Shown one piece after another: positions 57,300-64,000 of a stretch of DNA of 64,000 nt. Each line of letters begins with the position of its first letter. The first letter of the stretch is position 1. The notes under the pieces are model-generated. The model did no database searches, was not told the origin of the DNA, and saw nothing but the letters and a program-made list of their open reading frames with translations. Made by a program: the position numbers and the translations under genes. This DNA is from Nocardioidaceae bacterium (GTDB lineage Bacteria; Actinomycetota; Actinomycetes; Propionibacteriales; Nocardioidaceae): positions 289,582 to 353,581 of the forward strand of contig JAGIBL010000006.1 in NCBI GenBank assembly GCA_017744365.1, written 5' to 3'.

Positions 57300-60200
57300 C
57301 GGCGCACCTCGAAGACCTCGTCGAGCGTGCGGCGCAGCAGGCCGCTGGTGGCGAACGCCTTCCAGTGGTTGTCCGCGAGCGGGTGCGTGCTCCGCTCCCA
57401 GGCGGCGCAGGCCCGGTCGACCAGGGCGGCGTCGACCCGGCGGCCCGCGAGCACGTCCTCGACCACGCCGGCCCGGCGCGGGGTGGGCGCGACGCCGCCG
57501 AGCACGACGCGCAGGTCCTCGGCGCTGCCGCCCGTGGGCACGGACGCGGAGACGGCGACGGTGGCGACCGCGAAGGCGCCCTGCCAGGGCGCCAGCTTCC
57601 GGTAGACCGTACGGCGACCACGGGCACGGGCCGGGACGGTGATCCGGGCGACCAGCTCGTCGGCGGCCAGCACGGTCTCCCCCGGCCCGTCGTACAGGCC
57701 GGCGACGTCGAGCACCCGGCCGCCGCGCGCCGAGCGCACCTCGGCCGTGGCGTCCAGGGCGACGAGCGTGGTGGCCAGGTCGGACGGGGTGACCGCCTGG
57801 CAGCGGTGCCCGTGCTCGACCGCGTGCCCGAAGCGGTGGTCGCCGGTGACCGCGTAGCAGGGACGGGTGACGCCCCCGCGCTTGTAGCAGTCGAAGCCGT
57901 TGCGGAAGAACCAGCAGCGCTTGGCCTGGCAGAGGTTGCCGGCCACGGTGGCCGCCGTCCGGATCTGCGCGGTGGCGATGGAGGCGACGGTCGCGCGCAG
58001 CACCGCGTCGACGTCGGGGTGCCGCTCGACCTCGGCCAGGGTGACCGCGCCGCCCAGGTGCAGGTCCCCGGCTGCCTCGATCCGGGTCAGGTCGCCGACC
58101 CCGCGCAGGTCGACGGCGACCGCGGGCACCGGCAGCCGCTGGGCTTCCCGGGCGAGCAGGTCGGTGCCGCCGCCCAGCGGGGTGGCGTCCGGCTCGCGCA
58201 GCGCGGCCAGCGCCTCGGCCTCGGTCGCCGGGGTGCGCAGGCTCTCCAGCCGGCCCGGCTCGCGGGCGGGCACGAGCCGGGGTCCCCAGGTGCGTAGCAG
58301 GTGGTGCAGGCCGCGCGGGTAGAGCCAGCGCACGAGCGCGATCCACCAGCGCCGCGGGGTGCGGGCCGACCCGGTGCGCAGCGGCTTGCCGTCGCGCGCG
58401 CGGATCGCGGTGAGCACCTGCTCCGGGGTGTGCGGCGCGGTGTCGAGCCGGACCCCGGTCGCGTGCGCGATCGCGTTGGTGACCGCCGGCCCGATGGTGA
58501 GCAGCGGGATCTCGCCGAGCCCCTTGGCGCCGAACGGGCCGGCCGGGTCCTCCTCGCCGAGGAAGTGCACGTCGATCTCCGGGGCCTCGGCGGCACGGGG
58601 CACCTCGTAGTCGACGTAGCTCGGGTTCACCACCCGGCCGTCCTCGAAGACCAGCGACTCCGAGAGCACCGCGCCGAGGCCCTGGACCACGCCGCCCTCG
58701 ACCTGGCCGCGCGCGGAGATCGGGTTGAGCACGGTGCCGGAGTCGTGCGCGGCCACCACCCGGAGCACCCGGACCTGGCCGGTGTCCTCGTCGACCTCGA
58801 CCTCGACCGCGTGCGCCGCGAAGGAGTAGGTGGGCGCGATGTCCTCGTAGCCGTCGGGGTCCGGGTCGTGCGACTCGCCGGTCCACTCCGTCTCCACGGT
58901 GAACGGCGCGCCGTCGCCGGCCAGCACGGCCAGGTCGCCGAGAGTGAGGGCGTCCGGTCCGGCGACCGCCTCGCCGTCGCGCCACCGCACCGCGTCCGGG
59001 TCCACGTGCAGCTTGGCGGCGGCGACCGCGGTCAGGCTGATCCGGGCCCGCTCGGCGAGCCGGCGGGCAGTGCTGCCGGAGACGAAGCTGCCCCGGGAGG
59101 CACCGGCGCCGGCGTCGTGCGGGGTGTGGTCGGTGTCGGTGCTCTCGATGGAAACCCGGTCCGGGTCGATGCCGAGCACCTCGGCCACCGCCTGGCACAG
59201 GATCGTCTTCTGTCCGGTGCCGGCGTCGCCGCAGCCGAACCGCAGCCTCACATGGCCGTCGGCATCGATGTCCAGCGCGCCCGAGGAGCGCAGCATGTAG
59301 TCGCGCGCCAGGGCGGTCACGTGGATGGTGCAGGCCACCCCGACCCCACGCCCACGGCCGCCCTGGCGGCGCTTCTCGTCCCAGCCGATCTCGCGGCGGA
59401 CGGTCTCGAGGCAGGCGGTCAGCGCGGAGGAGCGCACCTGCCAGCCGGTCGGTGACACCTCGCCGGGATCGCCGACGGCGTTGCGGATCCGGAAGTCGAT
59501 CGGGTCCCAGCCTGCCTGCTCGGCCAGCTCGTCGATCCCGCACTCCAGTGCCCAGGTGACCGCGTAGCCACCGGCCCCGCGGAACGAGGAGCTCGGGGTC
59601 TTGGTGGTGTAGACGCAGCGTCCGTCGGCCCGGTAGCCGCGCCAGCGGTAGGAGGACCCGAGCGCGGTGGCGCCGTAGACCATCTCCCCGGGCGCGGCCT
59701 GGTTGTAGGCGCCGTTGTCGACGTCGAAGTCCGCGGCCAGCGTGGTCACCCGGCCGTCGTCGTCGCAGCCCAGGTCCAGGTCGATCTCCCACGGCACCCG
59801 GTACTTGGTGAACGCGAACTCCTCCGCCCGGCTCTGCCGCAGCCGGACCGGGCGCCCGGTGGCGAGGGTGAGCGCGCAGACCAGCGCCTCGGTGCTGGAG
59901 ATCTGGGTACGGCCGCCGAAGTCGCCGCCGACGGCGACCTCGTGCAGCCGGACCGGGACCTCGAAGAGCTGGGCCAGGTCGCGCTGGATCAGCCGCGGGT
60001 TCTGCGAGGGCGCCCAGACCTCGAGTCGGCCCTCGTGCCAGTGCGCGACCACGGTGTGCGGCTCCATGGTCGCGTGCGTCTGCCGCGAGGAGACGAACCG
60101 ACGGCGTACCCGGTGCGCGTCGCCGTCGTTCTGCGGGTCGGTGCCCAGGCGTCGTCGTACGGTGGCGGCGACGTTGTCCGGACCGCGCTCGGGGTGCAGC

Positions 60201-60622
60201 ACCGGCGCCCCGGGGCGGAGTGCGGCCGCGACGGTCCCGAGCGAGCGCCGTACGTCGTACCGCACCCGGATCGCCGCGACCGCACGCCTGGCGGCCTCCT
60301 CGTTCTCGGCCGCCACCAGTGCGACCGGCTCGCCGACGTAGCGCACCACCTGGTCGGCCAGCATCCGCCGGTCCTGGTCGACGGCCCGGTAGTCCAGGTA
60401 GGTGCGCTCGGGCACGTCGGCGGCGGTCAGCACCGCGTGCACACCGGGCAGCGCGCGCGCCGCCGCGGTGTCGAGCGAGACGATGCGGGCGTGCGGGTGC
60501 GGGCTGCGCAGCACACCGGCGACCAGCTCACCGGTGTGCCGCACGTCGTCGGCGTACGCCGCCGTCCCGTCGGTCACGGCACGCCAGTCGACGTGCCGGA
60601 CCCGTGTCCCGATCGCCCGCAT
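57296..60622 (-). CDS. molybdenum hydroxylase large subunit fused to an FAD/[4Fe-4S] domain
   Basis: 1108 residues. Residues 1 to about 770 are the molybdopterin subunit: DWRAVTDGTAAYADD, VAVGGDFGGRTQ, FRGAGGYAVTWALE, AGASRGSFVSGSTA, and FGAKGLGEIPLLTIGPA with the catalytic Glu. From about 800 on lies a CoxM-like FAD domain (PLGGGTDLLAREAQR). This domain carries four cysteines (about 898, 903, 912, 922, in NLCQAKRCWFF...DCYKRGG...PCYAV) like the [4Fe-4S] loop of 4-hydroxybenzoyl-CoA reductase HcrB and PaoB. These are normally separate proteins; the fusion is notable. Substrate unknown: an N-heterocycle or aldehyde is plausible. Confidence 0.9.
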   Translation of the reverse strand: MRAIGTRVRHVDWRAVTDGTAAYADDVRHTGELVAGVLRSPHPHARIVSLDTAAARALPGVHAVLTAADVPERTYLDYRAVDQDRRMLADQVVRYVGEPVALVAAENEEAARRAVAAIRVRYDVRRSLGTVAAALRPGAPVLHPERGPDNVAATVRRRLGTDPQNDGDAHRVRRRFVSSRQTHATMEPHTVVAHWHEGRLEVWAPSQNPRLIQRDLAQLFEVPVRLHEVAVGGDFGGRTQISSTEALVCALTLATGRPVRLRQSRAEEFAFTKYRVPWEIDLDLGCDDDGRVTTLAADFDVDNGAYNQAAPGEMVYGATALGSSYRWRGYRADGRCVYTTKTPSSSFRGAGGYAVTWALECGIDELAEQAGWDPIDFRIRNAVGDPGEVSPTGWQVRSSALTACLETVRREIGWDEKRRQGGRGRGVGVACTIHVTALARDYMLRSSGALDIDADGHVRLRFGCGDAGTGQKTILCQAVAEVLGIDPDRVSIESTDTDHTPHDAGAGASRGSFVSGSTARRLAERARISLTAVAAAKLHVDPDAVRWRDGEAVAGPDALTLGDLAVLAGDGAPFTVETEWTGESHDPDPDGYEDIAPTYSFAAHAVEVEVDEDTGQVRVLRVVAAHDSGTVLNPISARGQVEGGVVQGLGAVLSESLVFEDGRVVNPSYVDYEVPRAAEAPEIDVHFLGEEDPAGPFGAKGLGEIPLLTIGPAVTNAIAHATGVRLDTAPHTPEQVLTAIRARDGKPLRTGSARTPRRWWIALVRWLYPRGLHHLLRTWGPRLVPAREPGRLESLRTPATEAEALAALREPDATPLGGGTDLLAREAQRLPVPAVAVDLRGVGDLTRIEAAGDLHLGGAVTLAEVERHPDVDAVLRATVASIATAQIRTAATVAGNLCQAKRCWFFRNGFDCYKRGGVTRPCYAVTGDHRFGHAVEHGHRCQAVTPSDLATTLVALDATAEVRSARGGRVLDVAGLYDGPGETVLAADELVARITVPARARGRRTVYRKLAPWQGAFAVATVAVSASVPTGGSAEDLRVVLGGVAPTPRRAGVVEDVLAGRRVDAALVDRACAAWERSTHPLADNHWKAFATSGLLRRTLDEVFEVRR

Positions 60623-60633
60623 CGTCCCGGGTC

Positions 60634-61674
60634 TCAGCCCGCCGCCACCACGGGGTTGGTCAGCCGCCCGAGGCCCTCGATCTCGGTGACGAGGGTGTCG
60701 CCGGCCTGCAGGAACTTGCCGCCCCCGGCGTACATGTGCGGGAACAGGTCCGGCAGCTCGCCCGGCTGGAGGTCCAGGCCCTGGGCCATGCCGCAGCCGG
60801 CGCAGGTGCCGGTGGCGACGATGTCACCGGGCTCGAGGCGGGTGATCTCGGAGGCGTAGGAGACCATCTCCGCCGCGGTCCAGATCATCTCCTTGGTGTT
60901 GGAGTCCTGCTGCACCTCGCCGTTGACGATCGAGCGGATGAACAGGTTCTGCGGGTCCGGCACGAACGCGGTCGGCACGATCCACGGGCCCAGCGGGGCG
61001 AAGGTGTCGTTGCACTTGTTGGCGTACCAGTCCCAGGGGAACGGGCCGGTCTCGCGGATCATCTTGTCCCGGCCGGAGATGTCCTGGTAGATCGTGTAGC
61101 CGGCCACGTAGTCCAGCGCCTCCTCCGGGGACACGTCCTCGGCGGTGCGGCCGATGACCACGGCGAGCTCGGCCTCCCAGTCCACGTACTGCGCGACGTC
61201 CCAGTTCTTGCTGCGCGGCAGCACGATCGCGTCGCCGTTGCCGACGATGGCGTTGTTCGGCGTCTTCGGGAAGATGTAGGGGATGTCGTTCTCCGGCGTG
61301 ATCTCGACCGTGCCCATCTCCTTGATGTGGTCGTAGTAGTTCGCGCCGGCGTTGAGGATCTTGCCCGGGTTGGCGATCGGGGCCGCGAACCGGACCGCGT
61401 CCACCGCGTGCACGAAGTCGGCGTCCGCCGGGAGGCTCGCGGCCGCCTCGGCGAGCTGCCCCAGGCGCGGCAGGAAGTAGTCCCAGTTGGTCAGCACCTG
61501 GAGCATCTCCAGGCGGGTCGGCCAGACCACGAAGTCGCCGCGACCCTGCTGGTGCAGGTGCCGGAAGCCCCGTTCCACGTCGATCACCGTGGTCGGCTCC
61601 TCGCCGACACCGAGGCCGACCGAGGCGAACCCGCCGGCGACGTAGGTGCAGAGCCGGTAGCTGCTCTCGGACAC
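60634..61674 (-). CDS. fumarylacetoacetate hydrolase (FAH) family protein
   Basis: 346 residues; GTG start with AAAGGAG. GKILNAGANYYDHIKEMG, YVDWEAELAVVIGRTAEDVS and YTIYQDISGRDKMI are FAH-domain motifs with the metal ligands Glu-x-Glu and Asp; DIVATGTCAGCGMAQG is the late loop. Members hydrolyse C-C bonds in diketones or act as hydratases/decarboxylases on ring-cleavage products. First gene of the long minus-strand operon ending at 53232. Confidence 0.9.
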   Translation of the reverse strand: MSESSYRLCTYVAGGFASVGLGVGEEPTTVIDVERGFRHLHQQGRGDFVVWPTRLEMLQVLTNWDYFLPRLGQLAEAAASLPADADFVHAVDAVRFAAPIANPGKILNAGANYYDHIKEMGTVEITPENDIPYIFPKTPNNAIVGNGDAIVLPRSKNWDVAQYVDWEAELAVVIGRTAEDVSPEEALDYVAGYTIYQDISGRDKMIRETGPFPWDWYANKCNDTFAPLGPWIVPTAFVPDPQNLFIRSIVNGEVQQDSNTKEMIWTAAEMVSYASEITRLEPGDIVATGTCAGCGMAQGLDLQPGELPDLFPHMYAGGGKFLQAGDTLVTEIEGLGRLTNPVVAAG

Positions 61675-61688
61675 GTCTCACTCCTTTT

Positions 61689-61780
61689 ATGTCGTATACG
61701 TCTTTATTCGGAGAGACACGTGCCCTAGTCACGGATGTTTCGTGTGCTCGGCCTCCCTATTTACGCAGTGTACTGCTCAT
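61689..61780. promoter_or_regulatory. FAH-operon promoter region with island operator sites D and E
   Basis: Site D ATGTCGTATACGTCTTTA (61689-61706) is 15 bp before the FAH start; site E (61761-61780) reads ATGAGCAGTACACTGCGTAA on the minus strand and shares CAGTGTAC with site B. Two sites 70 bp apart suggest looped or cooperative repression of the operon. Confidence 0.6.
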
Positions 61781-61793
61781 TTTGTGACCGATG

Positions 61794-62015
61794 TCAATGG
61801 TCTTCGGGAGAAGTTCCGGGGTCGGTGGCCATCGCGACGATCTGCATCAGCGCGGTCTCGTCCAGCAGCGTGAGCGCCTCGAGCACCGTCGGGTCGATGA
61901 GCCCGACGTGCTCGAGCCGGCCGGAGGTGATCTCCAGCCGGCTCCCGCGCCCGTGCGGAACGACCCGCAGCGAGACCGAGGCGAACTCGTTGTGCACCTG
62001 CCAGGTCTCGCTCAT
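61794..62015 (-). CDS. small Rieske-operon protein, unknown function
   Basis: 73 residues. WQVHNEFASVSLRVVPHGRG and RLEITSGRLEHVGLIDPTVLEAL resemble short proteins (often labelled dihydrodiol-dehydrogenase) that travel with Rieske dioxygenases in actinobacteria. It lacks any nucleotide-binding motif. Its ATG overlaps the beta-subunit stop by one base (TGATG). Possibly an assembly or accessory factor. Confidence 0.68.
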   Translation of the reverse strand: MSETWQVHNEFASVSLRVVPHGRGSRLEITSGRLEHVGLIDPTVLEALTLLDETALMQIVAMATDPGTSPEDH

Positions 62016-62503
62016 CAGAAGATGACCCCCAGCTGGCTCTCGGTCGGCACCTCGGCGTCGAGGTGGACCACCCGCTCGCGGAGCAGGAACCCGCCGTCGT
62101 GGCGGACGATCCGGTCCCGGCGGCCGGCGGTCGCCCAGACGGGCTGCTCGGGCAGCCGCGCACGGGTGACGAGCACGTTGGTGTGCACCTCGAGCTCGTC
62201 GCCCTCGTCCTGGGGGATCACCCGGACGTTGGAGACGAAGTGCCGGACCATCGCCGCGGGCCGCTCCGCCCAGGCGAAGTCCGAGGAGATCCGGCGGAAC
62301 CGCATCTCCAGGAAGCTCTTGGACTCGTTCGCGAACTCCAGCACGTCGTCGTACGGGCTCTGGGTCGGGTCCTCGCGGGCCAGCGGCACCGGCACCCGGT
62401 AGAGGAAGTCCTCGTGCAGCAGGTCGAGCCACTCGGCGTACCGGCCGGCGTCGAGCAGCGCTGCCTCGTGGAACAGGAAGTCCTCGATCTCCAGCCGGAT
62501 CAC
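62015..62503 (-). CDS. aromatic ring-hydroxylating dioxygenase beta subunit
   Basis: 162 residues from GTG 62503 (GTGA overlap with alpha). IEDFLFHEAALLDAGRYAEWLDLLHEDFLYRVPV is the N-terminal beta-subunit signature; RPAAMVRHFVSNVRVIP and NVLVTRARLPEQPVWATAGRRD follow the NTF2-like fold. It has no catalytic residues; it stabilises the alpha3beta3 hexamer. Confidence 0.93.
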   Translation of the reverse strand: MIRLEIEDFLFHEAALLDAGRYAEWLDLLHEDFLYRVPVPLAREDPTQSPYDDVLEFANESKSFLEMRFRRISSDFAWAERPAAMVRHFVSNVRVIPQDEGDELEVHTNVLVTRARLPEQPVWATAGRRDRIVRHDGGFLLRERVVHLDAEVPTESQLGVIF

Positions 62504-63771
62504 GCGCGCTCCCCCATCTGCTCCAGGTAGCGACCGACGAAGGTGCGCTGGTTGGCCTCGGTGAAGTCCTGCCGGGTGATCCGGCCGGGGCCGTTCCACG
62601 GTGGCGCGCCGGACTCCGCCGCGTCCAGGCCGAGCTCGTAGTTGTACGGCGTGCGCTCCCCCGCCACGGCGCCGAGCCCGGCGTCGATCCGGCGGAAGTT
62701 CTCCAGGTCGTCGGCCTCGAAGTACGATGCCGCGCCGTGCTGCCGGGTCACGTACAGGTACGACTTGGCCTTCCACTCCGGGCTGGCGTCGCGCGGCACC
62801 AGGCTCCAGTAGGCGACCTCGTGGTGGTGCTGGTCGATCGGGGTCAGCACCCGCAGCTGGGTGAACGCGACCGGCCCACTGGCGTCCTCGCCGAAGTACT
62901 GCGGCGCCGTGGTGATGAGCAGCAGGTTCGGGTACACCAGGCCGTGGATCACCGTGGTCTTCTCGCGGAACCTGCGCACCTCCGGGTCGGCCGCGGCCAG
63001 CGCCGGCTCGAGGAGGTGGTCCTCGTAGCCGAACACGGTCTCCGGCACGCCCTCGTCGGCGAGGTACTGGCTGCGCAGGCAGTGGCCGCTGGGGTCGTTG
63101 ACAACGAAGCCCTCGACCGTGCCGGCCTGGTCGCCCATCACCCCGAGCTCGAACATGGTCCGGTGCGCGACCTGCAGGTGGTAGCCGTCGCCGGAGAAGT
63201 TCTCGGCGTGGATCTTCCAGTTGCCGCGGACGTTGACCCGGTGGATGCCGCCGTGGACCTCCATGCCGCCCGGGAACAGCCCGAAGAACGCGTCCAGGTA
63301 CCAGCCGAAGTCGCCGAGGAACGCGGTCAGGTCGGGGGCGTCGGGGTCCCAGGTCGCGAAGACCAGCCCGTGCCGGGTCTCCACCCGGGCCTGCCGCAGG
63401 CCGAGCCGGGACAGGTCGAAGTCAGGTCCGTAGAGCGCCCGCCGGCCGGGGACGCCGCGCAGCTCGCCGTCGTTGCCGAAGACCCAGCCGTGGTAGCCGC
63501 AGCGGAACGTGGTCGTGTTCCCGTGCGCGACCTTGCAGACCTGGGTGCCGCGGTGCGTGCAGGAGTTGAGCATCACCCGGATGCCCTCCTGGCCCCGGGC
63601 CATGATGACCGGGTCGCCGCCCATGGAGCGGGTCACGTAGTCGCCGACCGCGGGCACCTCGGACTCGTGGCCGACGTAGAGCCAGTTCCGGCCGAAGATC
63701 TCGGTCAGCTCGCGGTCGAGCACGGCCGGGTCCTTGTAGAAGGACCGGGGCACGGCCTTCGTGATCGTCAT
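62500..63771 (-). CDS. Rieske aromatic ring-hydroxylating dioxygenase alpha subunit
   Basis: 423 residues. The Rieske cluster is CTHRGTQVCK with Cys71/His73 and FRCGYHGW with Cys91/His94. The catalytic iron site is HAENFSGDGYHLQVAH, with bridging Asp195 and His198/His203. Fold and length fit the benzoate/biphenyl-type oxygenases that add O2 to an aromatic ring. Ferredoxin and reductase partners are absent from the window, so they must be encoded elsewhere or just beyond 64000. Operon of alpha, beta and a 73-residue protein. Confidence 0.95.
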   Translation of the reverse strand: MTITKAVPRSFYKDPAVLDRELTEIFGRNWLYVGHESEVPAVGDYVTRSMGGDPVIMARGQEGIRVMLNSCTHRGTQVCKVAHGNTTTFRCGYHGWVFGNDGELRGVPGRRALYGPDFDLSRLGLRQARVETRHGLVFATWDPDAPDLTAFLGDFGWYLDAFFGLFPGGMEVHGGIHRVNVRGNWKIHAENFSGDGYHLQVAHRTMFELGVMGDQAGTVEGFVVNDPSGHCLRSQYLADEGVPETVFGYEDHLLEPALAAADPEVRRFREKTTVIHGLVYPNLLLITTAPQYFGEDASGPVAFTQLRVLTPIDQHHHEVAYWSLVPRDASPEWKAKSYLYVTRQHGAASYFEADDLENFRRIDAGLGAVAGERTPYNYELGLDAAESGAPPWNGPGRITRQDFTEANQRTFVGRYLEQMGERA

Positions 63772-63909
63772 GCGTCTCTCCCTGTCGTCGCTGGGTTCGT
63801 GCAGGGTAGGTCCGGCGTTGCGCAGAGCGGCATGCTTCCCTCGGGGTTTTCCGCAGGGCGGGGGTTTGCTGGGGTCCGAAATGTCGGTGGTCGTCCGTAG
63901 CGTGGGGTC

Positions 63910-64000
63910 ATGGTCAGCTGGATCCCGGAACGCGCGGCGAGTCACCCGTTGGTGGGGCTCGTCGGGGATCTGGAGCGCGCGCTCGACGAGACCGCGGAGG
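63910..64000 (+). CDS. partial gene at right edge, divergent from the Rieske operon
   Basis: Only 30 residues are visible, opening MVSWIPERAASHPLVGLVGDLERALDE. ATG 63910 follows 138 bp of intergenic DNA with no clear repeat. Its divergent place suggests a regulator of the dioxygenase operon, but nothing in the visible part proves a family. Confidence 0.5.
   Translation, partial: MVSWIPERAASHPLVGLVGDLERALDETAE

Overview
The window is high-GC DNA (about 70% or more by eye) from an actinobacterium, most likely a Nocardioidaceae member (Nocardioides-like). The evidence is gene content: a resuscitation-promoting factor with DUF348/G5/Rpf domains, the actinobacterial housekeeping order ispE-rsmA-rpf-tatD-rsmI-pmt, an F420-type nitroreductase, an iron box of the DtxR/IdeR type, a SAM-IV-like riboswitch, many GTG starts and several apparently leaderless promoters. 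The genus is an inference. I saw no rRNA, tRNA, CRISPR array, transposase or phage gene.

Layout. 1-7.1 kb: two divergent catabolic operons for peptides, amino acids and CoA esters (PLP ammonia-lyase, CoA-ester lyase, MaoC hydratase, leucyl aminopeptidase; then M20 peptidase, GNAT, M20 peptidase). 7.2-13.4 kb: lipid genes (thioesterase, delta-9 desaturase), small regulators (TetR, MarR), tam, and a slightly AT-richer patch with a TlpA-like lipoprotein and a small secreted protein. 13.4-22.5 kb: conserved core (LysE exporter, ABC-F, ispE, rsmA, rpf, tatD, rsmI, protein O-mannosyltransferase). 22.5-27.4 kb: ferritin operon under an iron box, SfnB-like flavin enzyme, Ddn-like protein, acyl-CoA synthetase, small stress-type proteins. 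27.5-32.8 kb: topoisomerase IB, and a MocR regulator divergent from mmsA plus an omega-aminotransferase.

32.8-38.7 kb looks like a sulfur/cystine locus: two secreted proteins with one cysteine each, a TcyP-like cystine symporter, and a cysteine-desulfurase-like enzyme behind a SAM-IV-like riboswitch. 38.8-47.3 kb: CPBP protease, ECF sigma/anti-sigma pair, RTX-repeat protein, MarR/rhodanese pair with palindromic operators, DUF4242/LuxR pair and another MarR.

47.3-64 kb is a large catabolic island: amino-acid-type ABC transporter (permease, binding protein and ATPase in three separate places), RidA, asparaginase-like protein, cobalt-type nitrile hydratase with accessory protein, class I aminotransferase, split thiamine-diphosphate decarboxylase, a molybdenum hydroxylase with fused FAD domain, FAH-family hydrolase, and a Rieske ring-hydroxylating dioxygenase. 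The same GTAC-centred operator-like sequence recurs at five promoters across the island, and two paralogous MarR regulators lie in or beside it. This suggests one regulon that imports a nitrogenous, possibly nitrile-bearing and aromatic, compound and breaks it down. The substrate cannot be read from sequence.
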